Positions 1-12,982 of a stretch of DNA of 64,000 bases are shown piece after piece. Source of the DNA: Gammaproteobacteria bacterium (GTDB taxonomy: Bacteria > Pseudomonadota > Gammaproteobacteria > JAKEHO01); NCBI GenBank assembly GCA_022614965.1, contig JAKEHO010000096.1, positions 1 through 64,000 of the forward strand, given 5' to 3'. A program made the translations under genes and the position numbers. Every line of letters begins with the position of its first letter. Within the stretch, counting starts at the first letter, position 1. The notes below the pieces were generated by a model that was not told the origin of the DNA, did not search any database, and saw only the letters and a program-made list of their open reading frames with translations.

Positions 1-40
1 AAACCGCAGGTTGGGGGTTCGATTCCCTCCTGGCCTGCCA
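1..40 (+). tRNA. tRNA-Trp, 3' portion (5' end outside window)
   Basis: AAACCGCAGG...GGGGGTTCGATTCCCTC..CTGGCCTGCCA: 3' side of anticodon stem after a CCA-type anticodon, T-arm with TTCGATT loop, acceptor strand and encoded CCA; tRNA-Trp upstream of secE is a common proteobacterial order. Confidence 0.8.
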
Positions 41-109
41 CTTCCCTTGCAGAATTGCGGTCCTCCATGGCGTGACCCGCAACGAGCGACGAGTGATTAG
101 TCAACTTGC

Positions 110-487
110 ATGAGTTCGAAAGCGGAAACTCACGGGTCAAAACTCGATACGGTCAAGCTTATTTCGGCCCTATTAATAGTGATATGCGCCGTAGTGGGAT
201 TTTATCTCTATGCTGATCAGTCCTTATTGCTACGGGTAGCTGGATTGCTGGCGGGGACAGCTTTGGCCGTTGTGGTTGCCGTACAAACTGAAAAGGGGCG
301 TCAATTTTGGCTACTTGCTCAGGAAGCACAGATCGAGGTCCGCAAAGTGGTATGGCCAACCCGGCAAGAGACCGTGCAAACAACGCTCATCGTTATCTTG
401 ATGGTCGTGTTGGTGGCTATCTTCTTATGGTTGCTGGATTTGTTTCTAGGATGGTCAATTCGTCTCTTAACTGGTCAGGGAGGCTGA
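110..487 (+). CDS. secE: preprotein translocase subunit SecE
   Basis: three hydrophobic segments, [17 protein letters not shown] motif, adjacent to nusG. Confidence 0.95.
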   Translation: MSSKAETHGSKLDTVKLISALLIVICAVVGFYLYADQSLLLRVAGLLAGTALAVVVAVQTEKGRQFWLLAQEAQIEVRKVVWPTRQETVQTTLIVILMVVLVAIFLWLLDLFLGWSIRLLTGQGG

Positions 488-491
488 CTGC

Positions 492-1025
492 GTGCCGTTG
501 AGGTGGTATGTGGTGCATGCCTATTCGGGTTACGAACAGCACGTCATGCGTTCATTAAAGGAGCACATTCAACGCAGTGGGTTACAGAACAAGTTCGGAG
601 ACATTCTAGTGCCTACAGAGGAAGTCGTGGAAATGCGCGACGGGCAGAGGCGGAAAAGCGATCGCAAGTTTTTCCCCGGCTATGTCCTCGTGCAGATGGA
701 AATGGACGATGACACCTGGCATCTCGTAAAGGACGTGCCAAGAGTTATGGGTTTCATCGGCGGGACCAGTGACAAGCCTGCGCCTATAAGCGACAAAGAG
801 GCGAAGGCGATCCTTGAGCGGATGCAGGAAGGTGCGGAAAAACCACGTCCCAAGATCCTATTTGAGCCGGGCGAGGTAGTACGTGTCGTCGATGGCCCCT
901 TTACCGATTTCAATGGTGTGGTCGAGGAAGTGAACTACGAGAAGAACCGCCTGCGTGTCGCAGTGCTGATTTTTGGTCGGCCAACACCGGTGGAGCTGGA
1001 GTTTACCCAGGTTGGAAAAGAATAA
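492..1025 (+). CDS. nusG: transcription termination/antitermination protein NusG
   Basis: [16 protein letters not shown]-terminus, [14 protein letters not shown] region [19 protein letters not shown]. Confidence 0.97.
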   Translation: MPLRWYVVHAYSGYEQHVMRSLKEHIQRSGLQNKFGDILVPTEEVVEMRDGQRRKSDRKFFPGYVLVQMEMDDDTWHLVKDVPRVMGFIGGTSDKPAPISDKEAKAILERMQEGAEKPRPKILFEPGEVVRVVDGPFTDFNGVVEEVNYEKNRLRVAVLIFGRPTPVELEFTQVGKE

Positions 1026-1105
1026 GGGGCGGACCGCGTTGTAGCAGCTACGTAGAATATTTTGTGCTATGGAAGGGTTGAGGGGCATTCACTGAGGACT
1101 GAGTT

Positions 1106-1537
1106 ATGGCGAAGAAGATTGAAACCTACATCAAGTTACAGGTTCCGGCGGGGCAGGCCAATCCAAGCCCTCCTGTTGGCCCGGCGCTTGGCCAGCACGG
1201 TGTCAACATCATGGAGTTTTGCAAGGTATTTAATGCTCAGACACAGAATATGGAGTCTGGGCTACCCGTGCCGGTTGTGATCACGGTTTACTCGGACCGG
1301 AGTTTCACCTTCGTGACCAAGACACCGCCGGCTTCCTTCTTGTTAAAGAAGGCCGCTGGTGTGGCGAAGGGTAGTAGTACGCCCCACACGGCTAAGGTCG
1401 GTAAGGTAACGCGTGCACAGATTGAGGAGATCGCGACGACCAAAATGCCGGACTTGACCGCGGGCGAACTGGAAGCGGCGGTAAGGAGTATCGCGGGTAC
1501 TGCGCGGAGCATGGGCATTGAGACTGAGGGGATATAG
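1106..1537 (+). CDS. rplK: 50S ribosomal protein L11
   Basis: [33 protein letters not shown]. Confidence 0.98.
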   Translation: MAKKIETYIKLQVPAGQANPSPPVGPALGQHGVNIMEFCKVFNAQTQNMESGLPVPVVITVYSDRSFTFVTKTPPASFLLKKAAGVAKGSSTPHTAKVGKVTRAQIEEIATTKMPDLTAGELEAAVRSIAGTARSMGIETEGI

Positions 1538-1539
1538 GC

Positions 1540-2235
1540 ATGGCGAGACGATCCAAAAGAGTAAGGGCCTACCGGGAAAAGCTTGAGCCGGGCCAGCCCT
1601 ATGCTGTCGATGAGGCGATGCGAATGCTTAAGGAGATATCGACCGTGAAATTCGAGGAATCCGTGGATGTCAGTATCAACCTGGGTATTGATCCGAGAAA
1701 GTCCGAACAGGTGCTACGAGGTTCAACCGTATTGCCCCATGGTACCGGCAAGACGATCAGGGTGGCCGTATTTGCACAGGGGGAGCAGGCGAAAGCTGCT
1801 AAGGGCGCGGGCGCTGATATCGTCGGATTTGAGGACTTAGCCGAAAAAGTGAGAGGTGGGCAGTTCGATTTCGATGTCGCCCTCGCCACGCCGGACGCCA
1901 TGAAGCTCGTCGGCCAGCTCGGTCAGATCCTGGGTCCGCGCGGACTCATGCCGAATCCGAAAGTGGGGACGGTCACGAGCGACGTAGCGAGTGCGGTTAA
2001 GAACGCCAAGGCAGGTCAGGTTCGATACCGCACGGATAAGGCCGGCATTATCCATTGCTCAATCGGCAAGGTATCGTTTGAGGCGAATGCCTTGCGTGAG
2101 AACTTGGAGGCGCTCCTATCGGACCTCAATAAGGCAAAGCCAAGCACAGCCAAAGGGGTCTACGTGAAAAAGGTGACGGTTTCCAGCACGATGGGTCCGG
2201 GGATCGTGGTCGATCAGAGGAGCCTCGCTCTTTAG
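1540..2235 (+). CDS. rplA: 50S ribosomal protein L1
   Basis: [10 protein letters not shown]..., [16 protein letters not shown]. Confidence 0.98.
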   Translation: MARRSKRVRAYREKLEPGQPYAVDEAMRMLKEISTVKFEESVDVSINLGIDPRKSEQVLRGSTVLPHGTGKTIRVAVFAQGEQAKAAKGAGADIVGFEDLAEKVRGGQFDFDVALATPDAMKLVGQLGQILGPRGLMPNPKVGTVTSDVASAVKNAKAGQVRYRTDKAGIIHCSIGKVSFEANALRENLEALLSDLNKAKPSTAKGVYVKKVTVSSTMGPGIVVDQRSLAL

Positions 2236-2258
2236 ATCTGTAACGGGAACACAACGCC

Positions 2259-2783
2259 ATGCGTCTCACACTGGAGAGAAAGAAGGCCATCGTTAAGGAA
2301 GTTGCTGAAGTTGCCTCAAGGGCCACTGCGGTGATTGCCGCAGAGTACCGCGGGTTAAGTGTCGCGGACATGACGCGGCTGCGCCGTTACGCGCGTGAGG
2401 CGAACGTTATTTTACGGGTTGTAAGAAACACGTTGGCACGGAGGGCGCTTGAGGGTACGGAGTTTGCCTGTATGCGGGACGGATTGGTTGGGCCGTTGTT
2501 GCTCGCATTTTCCCCAGACGAGCCTAGTGCCGCGAAGGTGGTTCGGGAATTCGTGAAAGAAAACAACCAACTCGTTGTGAAGCTTGTTGCGACCGGCGGG
2601 CGCCTGCTAGAGGCCTCAGCTGTCGAGTCACTTGCAACTTTGCCCACTCACGAGCAGGCGATCAGCATGCTAATGGGCGTTATGAAGGCGCCCGTGGAAA
2701 AATTCGTGCGTACATTGGCAGCGCCCTACAGTGCGCTGGTCCGTACCATGGCAGCGGTTAGTGATCAGAAGCGAGCTGCCTAG
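2259..2783 (+). CDS. rplJ: 50S ribosomal protein L10
   Basis: L10-like sequence ([36 protein letters not shown]), between rplA and rplL. Confidence 0.97.
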   Translation: MRLTLERKKAIVKEVAEVASRATAVIAAEYRGLSVADMTRLRRYAREANVILRVVRNTLARRALEGTEFACMRDGLVGPLLLAFSPDEPSAAKVVREFVKENNQLVVKLVATGGRLLEASAVESLATLPTHEQAISMLMGVMKAPVEKFVRTLAAPYSALVRTMAAVSDQKRAA

Positions 2784-2832
2784 AGCGGTAATCTACGCTA
2801 CATCATCTGAATTTAACTTGGGAGTTCGTGCT

Positions 2833-3216
2833 ATGGCAGTGACGAAAGAAGAAATTTTGGAGACTGTTGCCAACATGACCGTTTTAGAAGTCGTGGAGCT
2901 GGTCCAAGCGATGGAAGAGAAGTTTGGCGTATCAGCCGCGACTGTCGCTGCTGCCCCCGTAGCCGCCGCTGTGGCAGGACCTGCTGCTCAGGCAACTGAA
3001 GAACAAACAGAGTTTAATATCATCTTATCGAGTTTCGGCGAGAATAAGGTGGGAGTTATCAAAGCGGTGCGTGCGATCACAGGGATGGGTCTTAAAGAGG
3101 CTAAGGATCTCGTCGAGAGTGCGCCTTCAACTATTAAGGAGGGAGTCTCCAAACAGGAGGCTGAGGAGAGCAAGAAACGGCTGGAAGACGCAGGCGCAAC
3201 GGTCGAACTCAAGTAG
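2833..3216 (+). CDS. rplL: 50S ribosomal protein L7/L12
   Basis: ORF 2731..3216 trimmed to ATG 2833 ([35 protein letters not shown]...); 127 aa. Confidence 0.97.
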   Translation: MAVTKEEILETVANMTVLEVVELVQAMEEKFGVSAATVAAAPVAAAVAGPAAQATEEQTEFNIILSSFGENKVGVIKAVRAITGMGLKEAKDLVESAPSTIKEGVSKQEAEESKKRLEDAGATVELK

Positions 3217-3292
3217 AGTGCGCTTGAGCGAAATGCCTCCCAGCGTTTTGGAGCAGCGGGTGGCGTCCCGGCATCCGCTGATGACATTTGGT

Positions 3293-3316
3293 CCGGGGTT
3301 GAAAGTCACACCCCGG
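3293..3316 (+). promoter_or_regulatory. rplL-rpoB intergenic hairpin (candidate attenuator or processing site)
   Basis: perfect 7-bp stem CCGGGGT...ACCCCGG with about 10-nt loop, no U-tract; located where rplL-rpoB attenuation/processing occurs in enterobacteria. Confidence 0.4.
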
Positions 3317-3422
3317 GATTTGGACGTGATCAGTCTCTGCCCTCGCAATTGGCAATGCGGGACGCATCACATCCCTACCGGCCTTTCCAACCCTTTTTAT
3401 TGCTGACAACCGAGGATTCGTC

Positions 3423-6400
3423 ATGGCTTATTCCTATACACAGAAGAAACGTATCCGGAAAGACTTCGGCAAGCGCCAGAGCGTACTGGACGTTCCCTAT
3501 TTGCTTGAAACCCAGATCAACTCCTATGCGGAGTTTCTGCAGGCGTATTTGTCGCCGGAGGCACGCAAAGACGCCGGCCTACATGTCGCCTTTAAGACGG
3601 TGTTTCCGATACGCAGTTACTCTGGGAATGCAATCCTCGAATACGTGAGCTACGAGCTTGGTACCCCTGTTTTCGATGTTAAGGAATGTCAATTGCGAGG
3701 TCTTACATATTCCGCCTCGCTGCGAGTCAAGCTCCGATTAATTATTTATGACAAGGAAGCAAACCCGAGCAGCAAAGCCGTTAAGGATATTAAGGAACAG
3801 GAAGTCTATATGGGCGAACTGCCGCTTATGACCAGAAATGGCACATTCATTATTAATGGGACAGAGCGCGTCATCGTTTCCCAGCTGCACCGTTCACCGG
3901 GTGTGTTCTTTGAACATGACAGAGGCAAGACGCATTCCTCCGGCAAGTTGCTGTTTTCAGCACGCGTTATTCCCTACCGAGGTTCTTGGCTCGATTTTGA
4001 GTTCGATGCGAAAGATCTCGTATACGCCCGTATCGACCGGCGTCGGAAAATTCCGGCAACCATTGTGCTACGCGCGCTTGGGTGTACGACTGAGGAAATG
4101 CTAGGCATTTTTTTCGAGACGAACTTATTCAAACTGTCAAAGAAGAACATCAAGTTAAAGCTGATACCAGAGCGTCTGCGAGGAGAAACCGCTTCCTTTG
4201 ACATCAAGACTAAAACAGGGAGGGTCATTGTTGAGAGTGAACGACGTATCACAGCGCGCCACATCCGGGAGCTTGAGAAGGCAGGTCTCAGGGCACTCGA
4301 GGTACCCGCGGAGTACCTTGTCGGTAAGATGCTTGCGCATGATGTCATTGAACAGTCAACTGGCGAGGTGCTCGCTGAGGCGAATTCGGAGATAACTGAG
4401 GAAATGATGGAGAAGTTTGGCGAGGCTGGCATATCAGAGATGCGGACGCTCTATACCAACGATCTCGATCGTGGTCCCTATATTTCGGAGACTTTGCGTA
4501 TTGATTCGACGCGCACGCCGCTCGATGCCCAGATCGAGATATACCGTATGATGCGCCCCGGAGAACCCCCAACCAAGGATGCCGCTGAGAACCTTTTCAA
4601 CAACCTGTTCTTCAGCTCGGATCGCTATGATCTTTCAGCGGTCGGTCGTATGAAGTTTAATCGCCGCGTCGGCCGCAAGGACGAGGAAGGTACCGGCGTA
4701 CTCACGAAGGAAGACATTGTTGACGTGCTCAAGGTGTTGATCGCCATCCGCGACGGCAAGGGCACCATTGATGACATTGATCACCTCGGAAATCGGCGCG
4801 TTCGAAGCGTAGGTGAAATGGCGGAAAATCAGTTTCGCGTAGGCTTGGTACGGGTCGAGCGTGCTGTAAAGGAACGCCTTTCTTTGGCAGAATCTGAAGG
4901 TCTCATGCCCCAGGAAATGATCAATGCGAAGCCGGTGTCAGCGGTTATTAAGGAGTTCTTTGGGTCCAGCCAGTTGTCGCAATTTATGGATCAAAACAAC
5001 CCTCTATCGGAGGTCACACATAAACGCCGGATTTCTGCGCTGGGGCCTGGTGGTCTCACGCGCGAACGTGCTGGTTTCGAAGTACGCGATGTGCATCCAA
5101 CACATTACGGTCGCGTATGTCCAATTGAGACGCCAGAAGGACCGAATATCGGGCTCATTAATTCGCTGGCGGTTTACGCTCGAGCTAACAAATATGGATT
5201 TCTTGAAACACCTTACCGAAGGGTAGTCAATGGCAAAGTAACGGACACGGTTGAATATCTCTCCGCCATCGAGGAAGGAGACTTTGTTATCGCCCAAGCT
5301 AACGCTACCCTGGATGCGCGAGGACGACTGATTGATGAGTTGGTGTCCTGTCGCTATCAGAATGAGTTCGCGCTGTTGTCTCCGGATAGGGTGCAGTACA
5401 TGGACGTTTCGCCTCGGCAGATCGTGTCGGTCGCCGCTGCATTGATTCCATTTCTCGAACATGACGACGCCAATCGTGCGTTGATGGGTTCCAATATGCA
5501 GCGCCAGGCGGTGCCTACGTTACGTACCGAGAAACCACTCATTGGTACTGGCATAGAGCGTACAGTCGCCATTGATTCCGGCGTCACGGTCGTTGCCGAG
5601 CGCGGCGGCGGCGTGGATTCGGTTGATGCTAGCCGCATCGTCGTTCGAGTGAACGACGACGAAACGGCGGCAGGCGAACCGGGTGTCGACATTTATAACT
5701 TGACCAAATATACGCGCTCTAACCAGAACACGTGTATCAATCAGAAGCCGCTGGTAAAGCCAGGAGACATCATCGCACGCGGCGACGTGCTTGCAGATGG
5801 TCCTGCGACGGATTTGGGCGAGCTGGCCCTGGGTCAGAATTTATTGGTCGCCTTTATGCCCTGGAACGGCTACAACTTCGAGGATTCCATTCTTGTGTCT
5901 GAGCGCGTAGTTGAGGAGGAGCGCTACACCACGATTCACATCGAGGAACTGACCTGTGTGGCACGCGATACCAAACTTGGGCCAGAGGAGATCACAGCCG
6001 ATATTCCAAACGTGAGTGAAGGCGCGCTCTCCAAACTGGATGAATCGGGCATTGTGTATATCGGTGCCGAGGTAAACACGGGCGATATCTTAGTTGGGAA
6101 GGTTACCCCCAAAGGTGAATCCCAACTTACACCTGAAGAGAAGTTGCTGCGAGCCATATTCGGTGAGAAAGCATCCGATGTCAAAGACACATCGCTCAGG
6201 GTGCCGTCGGGTATGAACGGCACCGTCATCGATGTGCAGGTATTTACTAGGGATGGTGTGGAAAAGGATGCGCGAGCATTGGAGATTGAAGATGCCGAAT
6301 TGACACGGGTCAAGAAAGACCTTAACGACCAGCTACGCATCATGGAAGACGGCGTCTACCAACGTGTTGAGAGGCTGCTGATCGGTAAGGTTGCGGACGG

Positions 6401-7502
6401 AGGACCGGGTGGATTGGAATCAGGCGCCAAGATCACCAAAGGCTATCTTGAAGGGCTAGAGCGGGAAAAGCTTTTCAAGATCCGCCTGCGCAACGAGTCC
6501 GCCAATGCCCAGCTTGAGCGGGCAGCAGCGCAGATCGATCAACTGCGCAAGGATTTCGATAAGCGATATGAGGAGAAGCGCACAAAACTGACCTCAGGTG
6601 ACGATCTGGCGCCGGGTGTGCTGAAGATGGTTAAGGTCTATCTGGCCGTTAAGCGACGCATTCAGCCCGGTGACAAGATGGCGGGGCGGCATGGCAATAA
6701 GGGCGTGATCTCAACCATTGTTCCTGTTGAGGATATGCCTTACATGGCCGATGGCACGCCTGTCGATATCGTACTGAATCCGCTAGGCGTGCCCTCTCGT
6801 ATGAATGTCGGGCAAGTGCTTGAGGCGCATCTTGGCTGGGCCGCCAAAGGCCTGGGCGAGCGGATCGGTAGGTTGCTGGAGGAACACGCTAATGTTTCCG
6901 CGGTCCGTAAATTTCTGGACCGGATCTACAACTCCAGCGGCAAGAAGGAGGACCTGCGCGCTCTTCGGGATGATGAGATCCTTCAACTTGCCGAAAATCT
7001 TAAAGACGGGATACCGATGTCAACACCCGTGTTTGACGGGGCTAGCGAAGCCGAGGTTACGGAGATGTTGGAATTGGCAGAGTTGCCAAGGAATGGTCAG
7101 ACCATCCTCTACGATGGACGCACCGGTGAACCCTTCGATCGACCCATTACGGTAGGTTACATGTATATGTTGAAACTCAATCATCTGGTCGATGACAAGA
7201 TGCATGCCCGGTCCACCGGCCCCTATAGTCTGGTGACACAACAGCCGTTAGGAGGTAAGGCGCAGTTCGGTGGGCAACGATTTGGTGAGATGGAGGTCTG
7301 GGCGCTGGAGGCCTACGGCGCTGCCTATACACTCCAAGAGATGCTCACCGTCAAATCTGACGACGTGAATGGTCGTACCAAGATGTACAAAAACATCGTG
7401 GATGGTGACCATCGGATGGAAGCAGGCATGCCAGAGTCCTTCAATGTGCTCGTTAAGGAGATCCGTTCATTGGGCATCGATATTGAATTGGAACAGGCCT
7501 AA
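3423..7502 (+). CDS. rpoB: DNA-directed RNA polymerase subunit beta
   Basis: 1359 aa, [34 protein letters not shown] and other RpoB motifs. Confidence 0.99.
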   Translation: MAYSYTQKKRIRKDFGKRQSVLDVPYLLETQINSYAEFLQAYLSPEARKDAGLHVAFKTVFPIRSYSGNAILEYVSYELGTPVFDVKECQLRGLTYSASLRVKLRLIIYDKEANPSSKAVKDIKEQEVYMGELPLMTRNGTFIINGTERVIVSQLHRSPGVFFEHDRGKTHSSGKLLFSARVIPYRGSWLDFEFDAKDLVYARIDRRRKIPATIVLRALGCTTEEMLGIFFETNLFKLSKKNIKLKLIPERLRGETASFDIKTKTGRVIVESERRITARHIRELEKAGLRALEVPAEYLVGKMLAHDVIEQSTGEVLAEANSEITEEMMEKFGEAGISEMRTLYTNDLDRGPYISETLRIDSTRTPLDAQIEIYRMMRPGEPPTKDAAENLFNNLFFSSDRYDLSAVGRMKFNRRVGRKDEEGTGVLTKEDIVDVLKVLIAIRDGKGTIDDIDHLGNRRVRSVGEMAENQFRVGLVRVERAVKERLSLAESEGLMPQEMINAKPVSAVIKEFFGSSQLSQFMDQNNPLSEVTHKRRISALGPGGLTRERAGFEVRDVHPTHYGRVCPIETPEGPNIGLINSLAVYARANKYGFLETPYRRVVNGKVTDTVEYLSAIEEGDFVIAQANATLDARGRLIDELVSCRYQNEFALLSPDRVQYMDVSPRQIVSVAAALIPFLEHDDANRALMGSNMQRQAVPTLRTEKPLIGTGIERTVAIDSGVTVVAERGGGVDSVDASRIVVRVNDDETAAGEPGVDIYNLTKYTRSNQNTCINQKPLVKPGDIIARGDVLADGPATDLGELALGQNLLVAFMPWNGYNFEDSILVSERVVEEERYTTIHIEELTCVARDTKLGPEEITADIPNVSEGALSKLDESGIVYIGAEVNTGDILVGKVTPKGESQLTPEEKLLRAIFGEKASDVKDTSLRVPSGMNGTVIDVQVFTRDGVEKDARALEIEDAELTRVKKDLNDQLRIMEDGVYQRVERLLIGKVADGGPGGLESGAKITKGYLEGLEREKLFKIRLRNESANAQLERAAAQIDQLRKDFDKRYEEKRTKLTSGDDLAPGVLKMVKVYLAVKRRIQPGDKMAGRHGNKGVISTIVPVEDMPYMADGTPVDIVLNPLGVPSRMNVGQVLEAHLGWAAKGLGERIGRLLEEHANVSAVRKFLDRIYNSSGKKEDLRALRDDEILQLAENLKDGIPMSTPVFDGASEAEVTEMLELAELPRNGQTILYDGRTGEPFDRPITVGYMYMLKLNHLVDDKMHARSTGPYSLVTQQPLGGKAQFGGQRFGEMEVWALEAYGAAYTLQEMLTVKSDDVNGRTKMYKNIVDGDHRMEAGMPESFNVLVKEIRSLGIDIELEQA

Positions 7503-7588
7503 TTGGTGTGAGTGCGACGATTGCGCTTGAGCGGCTACCATCGTTGCAACGTGTTGCGAATTTACACACCCATCGGGGGTAATAGACC

Positions 7589-10500
7589 TTGAAAGACTTA
7601 TTGAGACTACTAAGACAGCAAGGACAGGTTGAGGAATTCGATGCGATTAGTATCGGCCTTGCCTCTCCTGAGAAGATTCGTTCTTGGTCGTATGGCGAGG
7701 TGAAAAAGCCCGAGACCATAAATTACCGGACGTTTAAACCTGAGCGGGATGGCCTCTTCTGCGCGAAGATCTTCGGTCCTGTTAAGGACTATGAGTGCTT
7801 GTGCGGGAAATACAAGCGACTTAAGCACCGTGGCGTAGTGTGTGAGAAATGCGGGGTGGAGGTGACATTATCCAAGGTGCGTCGGGAGCGCATGGCGCAC
7901 ATTGAGTTAGCAAGCCCCGTTGCTCATATATGGTTCCTGAAGTCACTCCCCTCTCGGATGGGGTTGCTCCTTGACATGACACTCAGGGAAATCGAACGAG
8001 TGCTCTACTTTGAAGCCTACGTTGTCATAGACCCGGGTATGACGCAGCTTGAGCGCGGCCAGACACTCTCTGAAGAAGCCTATCTTGATGCGATCGAGCA
8101 GTACGGTGACGAGTTCGATGCACGCATGGGTGCGGAGGCGATACATGAGCTGCTGAGGACAATTGATATCCCTATCGAGGTTGCCAAGCTTCGTGAGGAG
8201 ATCCCGAATACCAGCTCGGAGACGAAACTGAAAAAGCTGACCAAGCGCCTGAAGCTGCTTGAGGCGTTTATGCATTCGGGCAACCGGCCAGAATGGATCG
8301 TATTGCAAGCCTTGCCTGTGTTACCGCCCGAATTGCGCCCCTTGGTGCCTCTAGATGGCGGCCGCTTTGCGACGTCTGACCTAAACGATCTCTACCGGCG
8401 GGTCATCAATCGGAATAATCGCCTAAAACGGTTGCTCGACCTCAATGCTCCGGACATTATCGTCCGCAATGAAAAGCGGATGCTGCAAGAAGCGGTAGAT
8501 GCGCTACTTGATAATGGTCGTCGAGGCCGGGCGATCACGGGCACGAACAAACTTCCCTTGAAGTCTCTTGCCGATATGATCAAGGGCAAGCAAGGACGTT
8601 TCCGTCAGAATCTCCTAGGTAAGCGTGTCGATTACTCCGGACGTTCGGTGATCGTGGTGGGGCCCACACTTAAGCTGCATCAGTGTGGTCTGCCAAAGAA
8701 AATGGCCCTGGAACTGTTTAAGCCCTTCATATTCGGGAAGTTGGAGCGGCGCGGCCTTGCGACCACAATCAAGGCAGCTAAAAAGCTGGTTGAGCGTGAG
8801 GGACCGGAGGTTTGGGATGTACTTGAGGAGGTTATCCGCGAGCATCCAGTGCTGTTGAACCGTGCGCCGACACTCCATCGCCTGGGCATTCAAGCATTTG
8901 AGCCGGTATTGATCGAAGGTAAGGCGATCCAGCTGCACCCCCTTGTTTGCTCAGCGTTTAACGCGGATTTCGATGGTGATCAAATGGCTGTGCATGTGCC
9001 GCTTTCGGTGGAGGCGCAACTCGAAGCGCGCACGTTGATGATGTCCACCAATAATATTCTTTCACCGGCAAATGGCGAGCCCATCATCGTGCCCACGCAG
9101 GATGTTGTCTTGGGGCTGTATTACTTGACGCGTGAAAAGGTCAACGCGCGAGGCGAGGGTATGATATTTGCCGATATCGCAGAAGTTCATCGTGCGTATG
9201 AAAACCGGGTGGTGGATCTGCATGCCGCGATCACGGTGCGTATCCGAGAAGTCAGCCTAGATGACGATGGAGAACGGCGAGAATCCTGGAGACGGGTTGA
9301 GACCACAGTTGGTCGAGCGTTGCTGTCGACATTGTTGCCTGAGGGACTCGCGTTTGATCTTGTGAATATGCTATTAAACAAGAAGGCGGTATCACAGTTG
9401 ATCGACGCGTGTTACCGTCAATTGGATCTGAAGGAAACAGTGATTTTTGCGGACAAGCTGATGTATACGGGTTTTGCATGCGCCACCCGGGCCGGGATCT
9501 CCATCGGCGTTGAAGATATGGTGGTGCCTGATGAGAAGAAAGCAATTATTGGTAAGGCCGAAGCTGGCGTTAAAGAGATTGAAAAACAGTATGCCTCAGG
9601 TCTGGTCACGAATGGAGAGCGATACAACAAAGTTGTTGACATTTGGTCACACACCAATGATCAGGTCGCAAAGGCCATGATGGACAAATTAGGAACAGAA
9701 CATGCACGCGATCGAGAGGGCAAGGTCGTTAAACAGACTTCCTTCAATTCAATATTCATGATGGCTGATTCCGGTGCTCGCGGATCGGCTGCGCAAATAC
9801 GCCAATTGGCCGGCATGCGCGGCCTCATGGCGAAGCCGGACGGCTCCATCATCGAGACGCCGATCACAGCCAACTTCCGCGAGGGCCTGGATGTCTTGCA
9901 ATACTTTATTTCGACACATGGCGCGCGTAAGGGCCTGGCAGATACTGCATTGAAGACCGCTAATTCTGGTTATCTGACCCGCCGACTCGTCGATGTCGCC
10001 CAGGACTTGGTGGTAACCGAAGATGATTGCGGCACCACTTCAGGTCTGGTGATGATGCCACTGATCGAAGGGGGCGATGTAGTGGAACCATTGCGCGAGC
10101 GCGTGCTTGGGCGGATGCTCGCAAAGGATGCGTGCAAGGCCGATTCAAATGAGGTCATCGCCCCGGCGGGCACCCTACTCGACGAACAGTGGGTTGAACG
10201 ACTGGAGGCGATGGGCGTCGATCAGGTTATTGTCCGCTCGCCGATCACGTGCGAGACGCGTTATGGGATATGCGCCGCTTGCTATGGTCGGGATCTTGGT
10301 CGTGGCCACCGGGTAAACATTGGCGAAGCGGTCGGTGTGGTGGCCGCTCAGTCCATCGGCGAACCTGGAACCCAGTTGACGATGCGCACGTTCCACATCG
10401 GCGGTGCCGCGTCGCGTGCTGCCGCGGTTAGCAACATTGAGATCCAGTCTAAGGGCAGGATAAGACTTCACAACGTAAAGCTCTTGCATCGGGATGCGGG

Positions 10501-11839
10501 CAATCATGTGGCCGTGTCTCGTTCTGGCGAACTTGCGGTACTGGACGAGGTTGGGCGTGAGCGAGAACGTTACAAGGTGCCCTATGGGGCAGTACTTACC
10601 GTGGTCGACGGGGATGCTGCGGCGCCGGGCCACGTTGTCGCCAACTGGGATCCCCATACCCATCCTGTGATCACGGAAGTCGCCGGGCGCGTGCAGTTTT
10701 CCGATATTGTCGATGGCGTTACAGTCAATCGCCATGTTGATGAGATCACCGGACTCACGAACATGGTTATCACTGACCCAAAGCAGCGTGGGATCAGTGC
10801 CAAGGATCTGCGACCCACGGTTAAGCTGATCGATGATAAGGGGAGAGGCAGGGGTAAGGGTAAGGAACTTTTGATTCCAGGCACTGACGTGCCTGCCCAT
10901 TACTACTTGCCGCCAAGGGCCGTTATCAGCGTGGAGGATGGGGCCCGTGTGAACGTCGGAGATGCTATTGCACGTCTACCGCAGGAGTCGTTTAAGACCC
11001 GTGATATTACTGGTGGGCTACCGCGGGTAGCCGACCTTTTTGAGGCGCGCAGGCCTAAGGAGCCCGCGATTCTGGCAGAAATCTCCGGCACGGTGAGTTT
11101 TGGAAAGGATACGAAGGGGAAGCAGCGGCTGGTGATAACCGGCAAGGATGGGGAACCACATGAGGAGCTTATCCCCAAGTGGCGGCATGTAACGGTGTTT
11201 GAGGGAGAACATGTCGAACGCGGCGAGAGTCTAGTGGAAGGTCCACGTGTCCCTCATGACATCCTGCGACTTATGGGCGTGCACGCACTCGCGACGTACA
11301 TTGTCAATGAGATCCAGGACGTCTACCGCCTCCAAGGTGTCAAGATCAACGATAAGCATATTGAGGTAATAGTCCACCAGATGCTGCGCAAGGTGGAGGT
11401 AACGGAGCCAGGGGATACCCAGTTTCTCAAGGGAGAACAGGTGGACCGTGCACGTGTGCTCGAGGAAAATGAACATGTCCAGGCCGAGGGCAAGGATCCG
11501 GCCATCTGGCAACCGGTCCTGCTCGGTATTACCAAGGCGTCTCTGTTAACAGAGTCGTTCATATCCGCGGCGTCTTTCCAGGAGACCACACGAGTGCTAA
11601 CTGAGGCGGCCGTCAATGGCAAACGAGATGAACTTAGGGGGCTCAAGGAGAACGTGATCGTCGGTCGCCTCATCCCAGCGGGTACTGGGCTGGCCTATCA
11701 CGCGGAACGCAAGCGCAAGCGTCAGCAGGAGGCCGAGGGGGTATTCGAAGCCGCCGAAATTGAGCCCGTGGCCACGGTTGCTGAGGAAGCTGTGGGTGTC
11801 GAACAGATGGATCAGGTGCGACACACGACGGGAGCCTAA
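7589..11839 (+). CDS. rpoC: DNA-directed RNA polymerase subunit beta'
   Basis: 1416 aa, [11 protein letters not shown] start at TTG 7589, zinc-finger [40 protein letters not shown]. Confidence 0.99.
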   Translation: MKDLLRLLRQQGQVEEFDAISIGLASPEKIRSWSYGEVKKPETINYRTFKPERDGLFCAKIFGPVKDYECLCGKYKRLKHRGVVCEKCGVEVTLSKVRRERMAHIELASPVAHIWFLKSLPSRMGLLLDMTLREIERVLYFEAYVVIDPGMTQLERGQTLSEEAYLDAIEQYGDEFDARMGAEAIHELLRTIDIPIEVAKLREEIPNTSSETKLKKLTKRLKLLEAFMHSGNRPEWIVLQALPVLPPELRPLVPLDGGRFATSDLNDLYRRVINRNNRLKRLLDLNAPDIIVRNEKRMLQEAVDALLDNGRRGRAITGTNKLPLKSLADMIKGKQGRFRQNLLGKRVDYSGRSVIVVGPTLKLHQCGLPKKMALELFKPFIFGKLERRGLATTIKAAKKLVEREGPEVWDVLEEVIREHPVLLNRAPTLHRLGIQAFEPVLIEGKAIQLHPLVCSAFNADFDGDQMAVHVPLSVEAQLEARTLMMSTNNILSPANGEPIIVPTQDVVLGLYYLTREKVNARGEGMIFADIAEVHRAYENRVVDLHAAITVRIREVSLDDDGERRESWRRVETTVGRALLSTLLPEGLAFDLVNMLLNKKAVSQLIDACYRQLDLKETVIFADKLMYTGFACATRAGISIGVEDMVVPDEKKAIIGKAEAGVKEIEKQYASGLVTNGERYNKVVDIWSHTNDQVAKAMMDKLGTEHARDREGKVVKQTSFNSIFMMADSGARGSAAQIRQLAGMRGLMAKPDGSIIETPITANFREGLDVLQYFISTHGARKGLADTALKTANSGYLTRRLVDVAQDLVVTEDDCGTTSGLVMMPLIEGGDVVEPLRERVLGRMLAKDACKADSNEVIAPAGTLLDEQWVERLEAMGVDQVIVRSPITCETRYGICAACYGRDLGRGHRVNIGEAVGVVAAQSIGEPGTQLTMRTFHIGGAASRAAAVSNIEIQSKGRIRLHNVKLLHRDAGNHVAVSRSGELAVLDEVGRERERYKVPYGAVLTVVDGDAAAPGHVVANWDPHTHPVITEVAGRVQFSDIVDGVTVNRHVDEITGLTNMVITDPKQRGISAKDLRPTVKLIDDKGRGRGKGKELLIPGTDVPAHYYLPPRAVISVEDGARVNVGDAIARLPQESFKTRDITGGLPRVADLFEARRPKEPAILAEISGTVSFGKDTKGKQRLVITGKDGEPHEELIPKWRHVTVFEGEHVERGESLVEGPRVPHDILRLMGVHALATYIVNEIQDVYRLQGVKINDKHIEVIVHQMLRKVEVTEPGDTQFLKGEQVDRARVLEENEHVQAEGKDPAIWQPVLLGITKASLLTESFISAASFQETTRVLTEAAVNGKRDELRGLKENVIVGRLIPAGTGLAYHAERKRKRQQEAEGVFEAAEIEPVATVAEEAVGVEQMDQVRHTTGA

Positions 11840-11896
11840 ATCCGGCTCCCTGCCTTGACAGGGAAGCGCGATAAGCCTTAAAATCCCGCGGCTTTG

Positions 11897-11930
11897 ACAG
11901 GCCGGAGTTACTCCTGCCTGTTGTTTTTTT
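11897..11930 (+). terminator. intrinsic terminator downstream of rpoC
   Basis: ACAGGC-C-GGAG-TTA-CTCC-T-GCCTGT stem (one internal mismatch) followed by TGTTTTTTT. Confidence 0.75.
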
Positions 11931-12030
11931 AGGAATTCCAAAATGCGCTGCGCCGCCTCAGTGCCCTGAGGCGACACGGCTTGGTTCCCCGCCAAAATGT
12001 GATGTGTTACCGGATCTTGGATGTTAGCCC

Positions 12031-12405
12031 ATGGCAACGGTCAACCAGCTGGTCAGGAAGCCTAGAAGGCGCCAGCGCAGCAAAAGCAGTGTTCCCGCGC
12101 TCGAGGGGTGTCCTCAAAAGCGCGGCGTTTGTACTCGCGTCTATACCACGACCCCGAAGAAGCCAAATTCTGCACTGCGCAAGGTTGCGCGTGTGCGCCT
12201 CACAAACGGCCACGAGGTCACGACCTATATCGGTGGCGAAGGCCATAACCTGCAAGAGCACTCGGTGATTCTCATCCGCGGCGGCCGCGTCAAGGACCTG
12301 CCGGGGGTACGCTATCACACAGTGCGCGGTACTCTGGATACTTCCGGTGTTACGGCTAGACGTCAAGGCCGCTCGAAGTATGGTGCGAAGCGCCCCAAGG
12401 CCTAA
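12031..12405 (+). CDS. rpsL: 30S ribosomal protein S12
   Basis: [46 protein letters not shown]. Confidence 0.98.
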   Translation: MATVNQLVRKPRRRQRSKSSVPALEGCPQKRGVCTRVYTTTPKKPNSALRKVARVRLTNGHEVTTYIGGEGHNLQEHSVILIRGGRVKDLPGVRYHTVRGTLDTSGVTARRQGRSKYGAKRPKA

Positions 12406-12458
12406 TGGCCCTCCTCATTGAGCCTAGGAATTCAAGCGGTCCTCACGGTGCTACTTAG

Positions 12459-12929
12459 ATGCCAAGAAGAAGAATAATCGCCAAGCGCGCTATCCTTCCC
12501 GATCCGGTATTCCAGGATCAGACTGTGGCCAAGTTCATTAACATGTTAATGCGGTGCGGCAAGAAATCTGTGGCGGAACGAACCGTCTATGGGGCCCTGG
12601 AGCAGATCGCAGCCAAGGGAGCGGGCGAACCACTTGAGGTATTCAATAAGGCGCTAAACAACGTACGGCCCATCGTTGAAGTGAAATCAAGGCGCGTGGG
12701 TGGTGCAACCTACCAGATCCCCGTCGAGGTTCGTGCGGGGCGTGGTATGACGCTCGCGATGCGCTGGATTGTCGATGCGGCCAGCAAGCGGAGTGAAAAA
12801 GACATGGGGATGCGACTGGCTGGGGAACTCCAGGACGCTGCTGGTAGTAAGGGCACTGCTGTCAAAAAACGCGAGGATACGCATCGCATGGCGGAAGCCA
12901 ACAAGGCATTTTCTCATTATCGCTGGTAG
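12459..12929 (+). CDS. rpsG: 30S ribosomal protein S7
   Basis: [37 protein letters not shown]. Confidence 0.98.
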   Translation: MPRRRIIAKRAILPDPVFQDQTVAKFINMLMRCGKKSVAERTVYGALEQIAAKGAGEPLEVFNKALNNVRPIVEVKSRRVGGATYQIPVEVRAGRGMTLAMRWIVDAASKRSEKDMGMRLAGELQDAAGSKGTAVKKREDTHRMAEANKAFSHYRW

Positions 12930-12982
12930 GGTCGGCCAAGGGCGATTTCCTATATATTTAAGGTACAGCAGAAGGCGGAAAG

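Noticed and set aside
4900-5080. Possible rifampicin-resistance substitutions in rpoB, or streptomycin-resistance substitutions in rpsL
   Set aside because: The RpoB cluster ([31 protein letters not shown]) and Rps[20 protein letters not shown] look wild-type at classical resistance positions.
10175-10900. 241-aa minus-strand ORF inside rpoC
   Set aside because: Antisense to conserved RpoC coding sequence; no recognisable protein features.
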